NCBI GenBank assembly: GCA_005879795.1
Contig: VBKJ01000103.1
Location: 1 to 42,059 of the forward strand
Reading direction: 5' to 3'
From: Deltaproteobacteria bacterium
GTDB taxonomy: Bacteria; Desulfobacterota; Binatia; DP-6
DNA: 42,059 nucleotides
How positions within the stretch are numbered: position 1 is the stretch's first letter; every line of letters begins with the position of its first letter. A program made the position numbers and the translations under genes. The notes beneath the pieces were generated by a model, which saw nothing but the letters and a program-made list of their open reading frames with translations, made no database searches and was not told the origin of the DNA. This document shows, piece after piece, positions 18,217-24,960 of this stretch.

Positions 18217-18405
18217 TCAGGAGGCGCGAGCGCGCCGGCGCTCACGGCTGCCGCGAGCGTCGCGCGCCAGCTTGTCCTGCAGCGCGCTCACCACGAAGTC
18301 CATCACCGAAACGTCGGACTTGACGCAGTAGAGTTTGAGCTCCCGATGTAGCTGCTTCGGTATACGCGTCGCCAGCTGAACCCAGACCTCGCCTTCGCTC
18401 GCCAT
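18217..18405 (-). CDS. ribbon-helix-helix protein (CopG/ParD-like), copy A
   Basis: The protein has 62 residues. The core VQLATRIPKQLHRELKLYC followed by VSVMDFVVSALQDKLAR has the pattern of a ribbon-helix-helix DNA-binding protein: one short strand, then two helices. A GAGGA site lies four bases before ATG 18405. It is a clear paralogue of the gene ending at 18666. No toxin gene lies next to it, so it is more likely a transcription regulator, or an orphan antitoxin, than half of a normal toxin-antitoxin pair. Confidence 0.78.
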   Translation of the reverse strand: MASEGEVWVQLATRIPKQLHRELKLYCVKSDVSVMDFVVSALQDKLARDARGSRERRRARAS

Positions 18406-18443
18406 CTTTCCTCGCCTTCACCGGTCGCGACGGACTCGGTACG

Positions 18444-18475
18444 TGCATAGCTATCCTTCCAGAGAACGCTATGCA
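18444..18475. promoter_or_regulatory. inverted repeat upstream of ribbon-helix-helix copy A, candidate operator
   Basis: TGCATAG (18444-18450) and CTATGCA (18469-18475) form a perfect 7-base inverted repeat, 39 bases before the start of copy A, in a locally AT-richer stretch. Ribbon-helix-helix proteins commonly bind such dyads in their own promoters. Autoregulation is an inference. Confidence 0.35.
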
Positions 18476-18665
18476 AGTGTGCAGATGCCAGGAATTGCTG
18501 CATGTCTCGGTCCCTCGCCAATGCGGGCGTGGTTGGCACGCTGCGTCAGGAGCGCGGCGTGCTCACCTCCAGCCGGGAGGCGGCGCATTGGGAGAGACGG
18601 AGCCCTGCGTACGTACGTGGGTACGCGCTGGTAGACGGGGTGAGTGCGCCCGCCCGGGTTCCGGC

Positions 18666-18860
18666 TCAGGCTCGCGAGCGCTGGACGCCGCGCTTGCTGC
18701 TGCGCGCTCGGGCGAGCTTCTCGGCGAGAGCCCTGCGCACGAAGCTCTGCATGCGGACGTCGTTCCGCACGCAGAACTCTTTGAGCCGGCGGGCGATGCG
18801 GCGCGGAATGCGCGTCGCGAGCTGCACCAGCTCCTCGTCGTGCTGAGCAACGAGTCTCAT
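18666..18860 (-). CDS. ribbon-helix-helix protein (CopG/ParD-like), copy B
   Basis: The protein has 64 residues. Its core VQLATRIPRRIARRLKEFC plus MQSFVRRALAEKLARA aligns without gaps to copy A (shared VQLATRIP, a Cys at the end of helix 1, and the L-KLAR end). The Arg-rich tail could add DNA contacts. No strong ribosome-binding site is visible before ATG 18860. About 260 bases of non-coding DNA separate it from copy A. It starts 44 bases from the end of the amidase gene on the same strand, so it could also be co-transcribed with that gene. Confidence 0.75.
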   Translation of the reverse strand: MRLVAQHDEELVQLATRIPRRIARRLKEFCVRNDVRMQSFVRRALAEKLARARSSKRGVQRSRA

Positions 18861-18904
18861 CTCGGTTTAGGTTGCTCGCCAGCCGAGCCAGTGTCAATGA
18901 CGGA

Positions 18905-20701
18905 TCAGAGTGGTGGGGCGGAGGCGTGCAGGAAGGCCGCCACACCCTCCACCACCGCGTCGGCCAGCAGCTCGTGGTAGCGCCGGTCCTGGGTACGGGC
19001 GGCCTCGCCCGGGTGCGTCAGGTAACCGATTTCGATGAGCGCGCTGGGGGCTGGGTTGCGCACGAGGATCCCGAAGGACCCGGGCCGCGCTTCGCCGCGC
19101 ACGCCGCCGACCCGGCTCTGCAGGGCGTGGTCGAGGCAGCGGCCGAGCAGGGCGGCACGCCAGCTGCCACCGGGGGTGCTGGCGGTCCGCACCCCGCCGC
19201 CGCCGTAGAACACCTCGAGCCCCTGTGCGCTCGGGTCGCTGCACGCGTTCGCGTGCAGCGAGATGAAGAGCGTGGCCCCGTCGCCCGGCATTGCAATGCG
19301 CCGCTCGATCGGGACGAAGGAGTCGCCGGTGCGTGTCAGCAGCACGTCGACGGGAAGGCGCGTTGCTAGCCGGCTCGCGACCATCTGCGTCACCTCGAGC
19401 ACGATGTCCTTCTCGAGCACGCCGCCGATGCCTGCGGCGCCCGGGTCGCGCCCGCCGTGCCCGGCGTCGAGGACGATGAGGGGCGGATGCACCACCAGAG
19501 GACGGGTGGCCTTCCGCGGCTTGACCTGCGAGCCCGGTGACTGGGGGCGCCGTGGCGACGTCGGCGGCTGGGATGTGCCGTCTGCCGGCGGGTTCGTCGC
19601 TTCGGGGGTCGCGAGTGCCGAGGGTGCGTCGGAGGGCAGCGGCGGCGCCTCGGGCGCCGAGGGTCCCTCGGAGGGCAGCGGCGGAGCCGGGGGCGCGGAC
19701 GGGGCGGGTGCCTCCGTCGTCGCCACCCTGGGCGCGGGCGCCTGGGGCTCGAGCATGATCGTCGCGTCCCCCTGACGGAGCGCCAGGCGCGCGGAGGGGG
19801 ACGCGGCCTCGAGGTGAGGCGCGGCGTCCGCCGGCGGGTTCGTCGCCGGGGGCGCCGAGGGCGCCTCGGAGGGAGGGGGCGCGGAGGGGGCAGGCGCCTC
19901 GGTCGCCGCCACGGTCGGCGCGGGCGCCTGGGGCTCGAGCATGATCGTCGGGTCCCCCTGACGGAGCGCCAGGGGCACGGAGGGGAGCGCGGCGTCGAGG
20001 TGAGGCGCGTCCGCCGGCGGGTTCGTCGTCTCCGGTGCCGAGGGTCCCTCGGTGGGCAGCGGCGAAGCCGGGGGCGCGGACGGGGCAGGCGGCTCGGTCG
20101 CCGCCACGGTCGGCGCGGGCGCCTGGGGCTCGAGCATGATCGTCGAGTCCGCCTGGCGGAGCGAGAAGGACACGGAGCGGGGCGTGGAGTCGAGGTAAGG
20201 GGCGGCGTCCGCCGGAGGGTTCGCCGCCTCGGGGGCCGTGGGTGCCGAGGGTCCCTCGGCGGGCAGCGGCGGAGCCGGGGGCGCGGGCGGGGCAGGCGGC
20301 TCGGTCGCCGCCACCGTCGGCGCGGGCGCTTGGGGCTCGAGCGTGATCGTCTCGCCCTCCTGGCGGAGCGAGAAGGGCACGGCGCGCTCGAGCTCGACGA
20401 CGACGCGTGCCGTGGTCGGGCCGAACTGCGCGGCGCGGACGCGCAGCACGGGCCCGGCGCCCGGGGTCACGTGGAGCAGCCCGCCGTCAAGCGCTGCGCC
20501 CCTCAGGTCGATGTAGATGCGCGCGGGGGCGCCGCCTTGGGCGGGAAGGCGGTGCGCCGTGGCCGACACGGCCGCCGACAGGTGGAGCCGCACAGCAGGG
20601 GCCCGGTCCCCCACCACGTCGATCCGTTCTAGCCTGGGCGTGGCGGCCAGTGTGGGCTCCGCCACCGCCAGCATCACCATCACCAACACCCGCAGGCGCA
20701 T
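18905..20701 (-). CDS. amiC: N-acetylmuramoyl-L-alanine amidase with AMIN domain and repeated linker
   Basis: The 598-residue cell-wall hydrolase cleaves the amide between muramic acid and the stem peptide. It has a signal peptide (residues 1-19), an AMIN domain (about 24-125) that places such enzymes at the septum or envelope, a long Pro/Ala-rich linker (about 125-395), and an amidase_3 domain with zinc ligands in LDAGHGGRDPG (His415), the Glu in LEKDIVLE, SLHANA, and the catalytic Glu of LIEIGYLTHP. The linker is unusual: the last beta hairpin of the AMIN domain (FSLRQ...TI-LEPQAPAP) occurs four times at 62-69 residue intervals. E. coli AmiC is about 417 residues, so the extra length is all linker. 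It is divergent from the small exported-protein gene. Confidence 0.93.
   Translation of the reverse strand: MRLRVLVMVMLAVAEPTLAATPRLERIDVVGDRAPAVRLHLSAAVSATAHRLPAQGGAPARIYIDLRGAALDGGLLHVTPGAGPVLRVRAAQFGPTTARVVVELERAVPFSLRQEGETITLEPQAPAPTVAATEPPAPPAPPAPPLPAEGPSAPTAPEAANPPADAAPYLDSTPRSVSFSLRQADSTIMLEPQAPAPTVAATEPPAPSAPPASPLPTEGPSAPETTNPPADAPHLDAALPSVPLALRQGDPTIMLEPQAPAPTVAATEAPAPSAPPPSEAPSAPPATNPPADAAPHLEAASPSARLALRQGDATIMLEPQAPAPRVATTEAPAPSAPPAPPLPSEGPSAPEAPPLPSDAPSALATPEATNPPADGTSQPPTSPRRPQSPGSQVKPRKATRPLVVHPPLIVLDAGHGGRDPGAAGIGGVLEKDIVLEVTQMVASRLATRLPVDVLLTRTGDSFVPIERRIAMPGDGATLFISLHANACSDPSAQGLEVFYGGGGVRTASTPGGSWRAALLGRCLDHALQSRVGGVRGEARPGSFGILVRNPAPSALIEIGYLTHPGEAARTQDRRYHELLADAVVEGVAAFLHASAPPL
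19743..20345 (-). repeat. four-copy in-frame repeat in the amidase linker
   Basis: The sequence TGGGGCTCGAGC (complement of codons for LEPQAP) recurs at 19743, 19929, 20124 and 20331, that is at spacings of 186, 195 and 207 bases, all multiples of three. Each unit encodes LRQ-x3-TI-LEPQAPAP plus a Pro-rich spacer ending in NPPAD. The right-most copy is the natural end of the AMIN domain; the others look like duplications of it. Confidence 0.8.
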
Positions 20702-20740
20702 CCTTTCAGATGTACGCCGGGTGCGCAGCCGGTGTCCAGC

Positions 20741-20773
20741 GGGGCGGCAGCGGGGCGGCAGCGGGGCGGCAGC
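20741..20773. repeat. three perfect copies of an 11-base tandem repeat
   Basis: GGGGCGGCAGC is repeated exactly at 20741, 20752 and 20763 in the gap between the divergent amidase and small exported-protein genes, and runs straight into a strong hairpin. It is probably polymerase slippage in GC-rich DNA. Confidence 0.75.
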
Positions 20774-20814
20774 GGGGGTGCTCTCCCTCGGACAGCACCC
20801 CCGCGGGGCGAGGG
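20772..20814. repeat. strong hairpin with an alternative pairing, REP-like
   Basis: GCGGGGGTGCT (20772-20782) and AGCACCCCCGC (20794-20804) form an 11-base perfect stem with an 11-base loop. The loop's CCCTCG (20785-20790) can instead pair with CGAGGG (20809-20814), so two structures exclude each other. No T-run follows, so it is not a standard terminator; it may be a dispersed palindromic repeat or a leader structure. Confidence 0.55.
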
Positions 20815-20943
20815 TGAGGACGAGACGAACCGGGCCCGCGTAACTTTCCTTGCCGGAGGGCCGTTGCTATACAACCGCCCGGTATTACGCAGGCGGCACG
20901 ATCTGCATCCAATGGCTGCGCGCAAGCGCAAGGAGGCTCACGC

Positions 20944-21207
20944 ATGAAGCTCGGCACGCTTGTGATCGGTGTAGGGCTGTTGCTGGGGACGGCGGGTCCC
21001 GGGTTCGCCGGGACGGTGAACTGCAAGCAGGTGAACAAATACCTGGGGACCGGACGATCGGTGTCGGATGTCGCTCAGACGATGGTGATCGACGAGGCGG
21101 ACGTGAAGAAGTGTCAGGAGCAGGCCGCGAGCGAGGGCGCAGCGGGTGGCGCGAAGGACGCGGCGAAGCCCGCGGGCGATGCGGCCACCAAGGACAAGCC
21201 CAAGTAG
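20944..21207 (+). CDS. small exported hypothetical protein
   Basis: The protein has 87 residues. A signal peptide (residues 1-22, LGTLVIGVGLLLGTAGPGFA) precedes a short domain with TVNCKQVNKYLGTGRSVSDVAQTM and a second Cys in DVKKCQEQ, then an Ala/Lys-rich tail (AAGGAKDAAKPAGDAATKDKPK). The two Cys may form a disulfide in the periplasm. An AAGGAGG site lies six to seven bases before ATG 20944, one of the best in the window, so the gene is very likely expressed. Function unknown. TATACA at 20868-20873 could be a -10 element, but I see no good -35 partner. tadA follows 10 bases downstream. Confidence 0.82.
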   Translation: MKLGTLVIGVGLLLGTAGPGFAGTVNCKQVNKYLGTGRSVSDVAQTMVIDEADVKKCQEQAASEGAAGGAKDAAKPAGDAATKDKPK

Positions 21208-21217
21208 GACGATCCGC

Positions 21218-21745
21218 GTGGGTGGCGATCGGAGGCCCGATCGCCACCCGTCGTTCGTACACGAGCCCCCGACGGATCCGCACCTCGACGCCGATCGCCG
21301 CTGGATGGAGGAGGCGATCCGCGAAGCCGCCGCGGCGGGCGCGCGCGGCGAGGTCCCGATCGGGGCGGTGGTGGTGCTGGGCGATCGGCTGCTCGCGCGC
21401 GCGGGTAACGCGAGCGTGGCCGTGCACGATCCGACGGCGCACGCGGAGGTGCGGGCGCTGCGCGCGGCCGCACACGCGGCCCGAAACTACCGTCTCTTGG
21501 AGACGACCCTGTACGTCACCCTGGAGCCGTGCGTGATGTGCATGGGCGCGGCGCTCCACGCCCGTGTGGCGCGCCTGGTCTATGGCTGCGCAGACCCGAA
21601 GGGTGGCGCCGCGGGCTCCCTCTTCGACCTCGCGAGCGACCAGCGCCTCAACCACCGCATCGCAGTCACGGCCGGCGTGGCCGAGGACGGCTGCCGTGCC
21701 CTGTTGCGGGAGTTCTTCCGGACGCGTCGCGTGCCCTCGACGTAG
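21218..21745 (+). CDS. tadA: tRNA-specific adenosine deaminase
   Basis: The 175-residue enzyme deaminates A34 to inosine in tRNA-Arg(ACG). Zinc and catalytic motifs are clear: the HAEV tetrad (His ligand and proton-shuttle Glu) in DPTAHAEVRAL and the PCVMC pair in TLEPCVMCMGAAL. The C-terminal RIAVTAGVAEDGCRALLREFFRTRR is the usual closing helix. GTG 21218 is chosen because the family's first helix (RRWMEEAIREA) begins before the ATG at 21305; the frame also extends further up into the previous gene, but that part is not conserved. It is probably co-transcribed with the small exported-protein gene. Confidence 0.94.
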   Translation: MGGDRRPDRHPSFVHEPPTDPHLDADRRWMEEAIREAAAAGARGEVPIGAVVVLGDRLLARAGNASVAVHDPTAHAEVRALRAAAHAARNYRLLETTLYVTLEPCVMCMGAALHARVARLVYGCADPKGGAAGSLFDLASDQRLNHRIAVTAGVAEDGCRALLREFFRTRRVPST

Positions 21746-21778
21746 CGACGCGCGCATGGCCCCCGCGCCGCGGCTGTG

Positions 21779-21898
21779 CTAGGAGGCTGTCGGGAACACC
21801 ATGGCGGCTGCGGCGAGAGATCCTGGGGCTGCGAACGGCGTGCTCGCTCCGCGGCTCGTTCACCTCGCTCACCATGGTTAACCCCCACGGCCTCCTAG
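21779..21898. mobile_element. 120-bp MITE-like element with terminal inverted repeats
   Basis: The ends are inverted copies of each other over about 26 bases: CTAGGAGGCTGTCGGG at the left and, on the other strand, CTAGGAGGCCGTGGGG at the right, both continuing to an ACCATGG. A TA dinucleotide sits just inside both outer C/G bases, which fits a TA target duplication as made by IS630/mariner-type transposases. There is no coding capacity. It ends 13 bases before tRNA-Ser(CGA). Confidence 0.5.
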
Positions 21899-21911
21899 GC
21901 AGGGCCGCGCC

Positions 21912-21999
21912 GGAGAGGTGCGTGAGCCCGGTTGAAACGGCACGACTCGAAATCGTGTGAGCCCTCGTGGCTCCGGGGGTTCGAATCCCCCCCTCTCCG
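21912..21999 (+). tRNA. tRNA-Ser(CGA)
   Basis: The acceptor stem pairs GGAGAGG (21912-21918) with CCTCTCC (21992-21998), with discriminator G at 21999. The anticodon stem CACGA/TCGTG encloses the loop CTCGAAA, giving anticodon CGA (21948-21950) for codon UCG. A long variable arm (GAGCCCTCGTGGCTC) and the T-loop TTCGAAT confirm the class II serine type. CCA is not encoded (CTA follows), so a CCA-adding enzyme is needed. Confidence 0.95.
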
Positions 22000-22359
22000 C
22001 TAGAGATTGCAGATCCTTCGCTACACCCTGAACGCCGGCATGACCAGCGTATCGTCTTGAAGCGAGAATCCTGGCGCAGCTGGAAGAGCCGCTGCGCACG
22101 CTCGACCTCCGCGCGACAACCGTGTGTTATCCCCAGGTGTGGATAAGCCGGGATGTGCCACGAGGGTCAGGCGATTGTCGGTGGTCTTGGCGTGCACGTA
22201 CATGGCGCGCAGTAGGTTCGTTGAGTAGCGGTCCGTCTGATCGCACCTTGACGCGCTTCGGCTTCCGGCGTTAGGAGACTGTCGCGTGCGGTTCGTGGCG
22301 CGGGACGTAACTCGCTCCGTCACCGCCCGCTGGGTAGGAGTCTAGCTAGCAGACCCGCG
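22000..22359. other. non-coding stretch downstream of tRNA-Ser(CGA), probable decayed insertion
   Basis: I find no convincing gene in these 360 bases. They contain an inverted pair of DnaA-box-like 9-mers (22127-22146) and TAGGAGACTGTCGCG (22272-22286), which matches 13 of 15 bases of the end of the MITE-like element at 21779. This fits a degraded mobile segment next to a tRNA gene. Confidence 0.4.
22127..22146. promoter_or_regulatory. inverted pair of DnaA-box-like 9-mers
   Basis: TTATCCCCA (22127-22135) and TGTGGATAA (22138-22146) face each other with two bases between. The second is a perfect complement of the consensus TTATCCACA and the first differs at one base. Two such sites in phase are unlikely by chance in DNA this GC-rich. 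There is no AT-rich unwinding region or dnaA gene here, so it is not a standard oriC. Confidence 0.45.
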
Positions 22360-22821
22360 ATGAGATGCTCCCTCGACCATGCTCGGGCGCACCGGGTCGA
22401 ACAGGCTGCGCAGCGGTATGGAATCGATCTGACCGTGGCGCGGGAGCGAATGTTCCTCCGCCTCGTCGCCGCGCAGGGGCTTGTCGTCGCCCGGCAAGCG
22501 CGGGGCGACGTCGCCTACCTCGTGCGCCATTTGAGGCGCTGGGTTCTCCTGTGCGTCAGTGAGCGGCAGCGACGGATTCGCACCTTTCTGCCGCTTGGCC
22601 CGGAGGCGTGGTTGCGGCAACGGAACGGGGATCGCCTGTCGGTGGGGACCGTGATCGACGCGATCCTCTCGGCGCATCGGCAGGCGATCCGGACCCCGCT
22701 CGCGCCGCCCCGGCCGACGGAGAGCTCAGAAGCCTATCGCGGCCGGATTGAAGCGGCCGTTACGGAGCGGATCGCAAGGCTGAGGGATCGACGTGGGCAA
22801 GAGAGACCGCGGGCTGCGTAA
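22360..22821 (+). CDS. hypothetical protein in the tRNA-Ser-linked segment
   Basis: The ORF encodes 153 residues. The N-terminal part has a helix with RVEQAAQRYGIDLTVARERM, followed by strands (GDVAYLVRH, RRWVLLCVS, RRIRTFLPL) and an Arg-rich C-terminal helix (YRGRIEAAVTERIARLRDRR). The helix-plus-three-strand order is faintly like small RelE-fold/DUF4258-type proteins, but I cannot claim that family. Third-position GC is lower than in neighbouring genes, consistent with foreign origin. No good ribosome-binding site is visible; the ATG at 22365 is in another frame. It may be a relic. Confidence 0.4.
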   Translation: MRCSLDHARAHRVEQAAQRYGIDLTVARERMFLRLVAAQGLVVARQARGDVAYLVRHLRRWVLLCVSERQRRIRTFLPLGPEAWLRQRNGDRLSVGTVIDAILSAHRQAIRTPLAPPRPTESSEAYRGRIEAAVTERIARLRDRRGQERPRAA

Positions 22822-22871
22822 ACTGCTGCAGTTGCGGCCGTTTCGTTGCGCCGATCGCTCCGGCTTTACAG

Positions 22872-22898
22872 GGGCTCGAATTCCCGACTCTCCGCTCG
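22872..22898. repeat. degenerate direct repeat of the tRNA-Ser 3' end, candidate att remnant
   Basis: This 27-base segment matches the T-arm and acceptor 3' end of tRNA-Ser(CGA) (21975-22001) at 22 of 27 positions without gaps, including TCGAAT and the terminal TCTCCGCT. It is what integration of a mobile element at a tRNA 3' end leaves behind, here strongly decayed. The enclosed segment is about 0.9 kb. Confidence 0.45.
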
Positions 22899-22914
22899 GC
22901 TGAGCGGCGCGCCC

Positions 22915-24426
22915 TCAGGCACGGGCGGCGCGCAGCGCGGCGCCGTCGAGCGCGCTGATCAAGTCGCCCAGCTCGCGCGGCTCGGTGAGCGCGCGCGCGA
23001 GAGCCGCGGCGATCTCGGGCGCGAGGGCGCCGACCCCAGCCGAAGGCACGAGAGCCAGCGCCAGGACGACGGCGAGCGGGGCGTGGAGCGCCGCAGCGTC
23101 GGCCGGCTCGCGCCACTCGACCCCGTCCAGATCGGCGAGCACGAGCGTCGACGGAGGGGCGTGGAGGAACCGCTCCGGGGCGGCATCGGGGAGGGCGGCG
23201 CCCGCGAGTGCCAGCGCGCGCAGGATACGGGCCGCGGCGGCGGCGAGGAGAAGGCCGCGGGCGACCTCGAACGGGGTTGCGCCGTCGAGGACGAGCGGTC
23301 TGCCCGGGCCGCTCACGGCGACATAGGGGATGGCGCTCGCGACTCCGTGCTCGACGACCGGGGCGACGGCGGGGAGCGCGAGGGCCGCCTGCTGGCGCGC
23401 CTCGGCGGCGAGACGCTCGGCTTCGGGCGTCGCCGCCGTGCGGAGCCAGACCGGGCGCTGCCCATCGAGCCAGAACGCCGGGGCGAGGCGGCCGCGCGCC
23501 GGCAGCTCGCCGGCAAGCGCCACGCGGCCCAGGCGGCGGGCGTCGAGCGCGGCGCGCCAGCGCACCGCGGCGCCCACGTCCTGCCGCGTGCGGTGGAGAT
23601 CGTCCAGCACGACCCGCGCCCGGTCATCCGCATGGCGCTCGAGGAGCTGGGCGGCGCGTCGGAGAGCGAGGCGCGGGTAGGTGCGGCCCGCGCGGGGCAG
23701 GGTCGCGAGGAGCGCTGCGGCGGCACGGTCGGCGAGCGCAAGCGGCGTCTCGGGACGGAGCGCGAGCTCGAGCAGCCCGGCGCGCAGACCCTCGGGGTAG
23801 GCGCGCAGCACGGGATCCGGCGCGGACAGGACCTGCTCCATCCCGCGCGCGAGCAGGGTGGGGGCCTCGGGCGCGGCCGGGTCTTCGAGGAGCCGGCGAT
23901 GCACCGCGCGCAGCGGGGCGAAGGCATCCGTCACCTCGGGCGGCAGGGTCGCGGCTGCGGCGTCGAACGCGCGGCGGAAGGGTGCGGTGGCGAGCAGGTT
24001 GAACAGGACCTGGATGCGCTCGTGATCGACGAAGGTCGCGATCAGGACCTGGAGAAGGCGTGCGAGGCGCGTGGGCGACAGGCTCTCGAAGTCGATGCGG
24101 CGGACCACCTCGCCGAAGGCCGCGGCCGCTTCGGCGCGTGACCGGACCAGCGCCAGCGTCTCCAGGTACGCGAGCAGAACCCCGACGTCCGCGGTGAGCC
24201 GGATGACACCCGCGAGCATGCGCGCACGCGCTGCCGGGTCCGAGCGCAGGGGCTCGCGCTGGACGGCCGCCTCGATCACGCCGCGCTCGACCTTGGCGAG
24301 CAGATGATGGCACACCCCGCGCTCGCTCGGCTCGCGCTGGCCGTTCACGAGCAGGTCCTCAGCGGCATTGAGCCTCAGGCGCAGGAGGTCCTTGTAGCGG
24401 CGCAGGAAGGACAGATGCTCCCTCAT
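22915..24426 (-). CDS. large hypothetical protein, helical N-terminal part and possible pseudokinase C-terminus
   Basis: A protein of about 503 residues. The first two thirds are almost all helix, rich in Leu, Ala and Arg (REHLSFLRRYKDLLRLRL; RLARLLQVLIATFVDHERIQVLFNLLATAPF). The last third resembles a degenerate protein-kinase fold: a segment with EAERLAAEARQQAAL and APVVEHGVASAIPYVAVSG, then LPDAAPERFLHAPPSTLVLADLDGVEW, where kinases have HRDLKPEN...LIDFG. The catalytic Asp and DFG are changed, so activity is unlikely. This is inference from pattern. ATG 24426 is preceded by GAGGTG; the ATG at 24606 would add about 60 low-complexity residues with weak coding bias. The frame continues across tRNA-Ser(GGA) but cannot be coding there. 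Confidence 0.7.
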   Translation of the reverse strand: MREHLSFLRRYKDLLRLRLNAAEDLLVNGQREPSERGVCHHLLAKVERGVIEAAVQREPLRSDPAARARMLAGVIRLTADVGVLLAYLETLALVRSRAEAAAAFGEVVRRIDFESLSPTRLARLLQVLIATFVDHERIQVLFNLLATAPFRRAFDAAAATLPPEVTDAFAPLRAVHRRLLEDPAAPEAPTLLARGMEQVLSAPDPVLRAYPEGLRAGLLELALRPETPLALADRAAAALLATLPRAGRTYPRLALRRAAQLLERHADDRARVVLDDLHRTRQDVGAAVRWRAALDARRLGRVALAGELPARGRLAPAFWLDGQRPVWLRTAATPEAERLAAEARQQAALALPAVAPVVEHGVASAIPYVAVSGPGRPLVLDGATPFEVARGLLLAAAAARILRALALAGAALPDAAPERFLHAPPSTLVLADLDGVEWREPADAAALHAPLAVVLALALVPSAGVGALAPEIAAALARALTEPRELGDLISALDGAALRAARA

Positions 24427-24715
24427 CTCCGCCACCTCGGTCGCCTCCAGCCGATCGCTGCCGCTCGTGGTGGCGGCGAGGCGGCTCACCTCGGGGACGA
24501 CCGCGGCCGGCGCACGCGAGGCGGAGGGATGGTCGCCTCCTCCGCGTCGCCGCGGCGACCGCCGATGGCGGCCCGGCGGATGTGGCGAGGGTGGTATGCC
24601 GTCCATGCCGCCCCGAGGGGCTACCACATTCTGCGCCCCACGCGCACTCGACGGCCCGCAGCCGTGCCCCATCCCGCTTGCACCTCTCGTCGCCATTTGC
24701 GACGCTTGGCGCGCC

Positions 24716-24801
24716 GGAGAGGTGCCCGAGCGGCCGAAGGGGCACGCCTGGAGAGCGTGTGTACCTACCCGGTACCGAGGGTTCGAATCCCTCCCTCTCC
24801 G
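24716..24801 (+). tRNA. tRNA-Ser(GGA)
   Basis: Acceptor GGAGAGG (24716-24722) pairs with CCTCTCC (24794-24800), discriminator G at 24801. Anticodon stem CACGC/GCGTG encloses CTGGAGA, so the anticodon is GGA (24750-24752), reading UCC and UCU. A long variable arm (GTACCTACCCGGTAC) and T-loop TTCGAAT are present. CCA is not encoded. It has the same acceptor stem as the tRNA-Ser(CGA) gene 2.8 kb upstream. Confidence 0.96.
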
Positions 24802-24915
24802 CTCGACCAACATTCCTGGGGGCCCGTCCGCTGCTCGCGCGCTGCCGCGCGCTCCGCTGCCCCCAAGACCCCGTCGGCCAGCTCGAGCGCTCTCGCGCTC
24901 GGCCTCCATCTTGCC

Positions 24916-24944
24916 TTGCGCCCTTCATCGAACGTGGGTACTGT
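24916..24944 (+). promoter_or_regulatory. candidate sigma-70-type promoter of the SRP RNA gene
   Basis: TTGCGC (24916-24921) and TACTGT (24939-24944) are separated by 17 bases. Transcription would start near 24951, about 10 bases before the first paired base of the SRP RNA. Confidence 0.45.
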
Positions 24945-24960
24945 GACGCTCGCCCCGCGG

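Noticed and set aside
18217-18860. A complete toxin-antitoxin module
   Set aside because: Both small genes are DNA-binding (antitoxin-like); no toxin-like ORF with ribosome-binding site and coding bias lies beside them.
22127-22146. Chromosomal replication origin
   Set aside because: Only one pair of DnaA-box-like sites, no AT-rich unwinding element and no dnaA/dnaN/gyrB neighbourhood.
22021-22323. A 100-codon minus-strand ORF in the segment after tRNA-Ser(CGA)
   Set aside because: No ribosome-binding site, no motif, and codon use without the high third-position GC seen in the real genes around it.
24427-24909. N-terminal extension of the large hypothetical protein up to 24909
   Set aside because: It would run across tRNA-Ser(GGA) and its translation there (RGRDSNPRYRVG) is the well-known false peptide read from the antisense of a tRNA T-arm.
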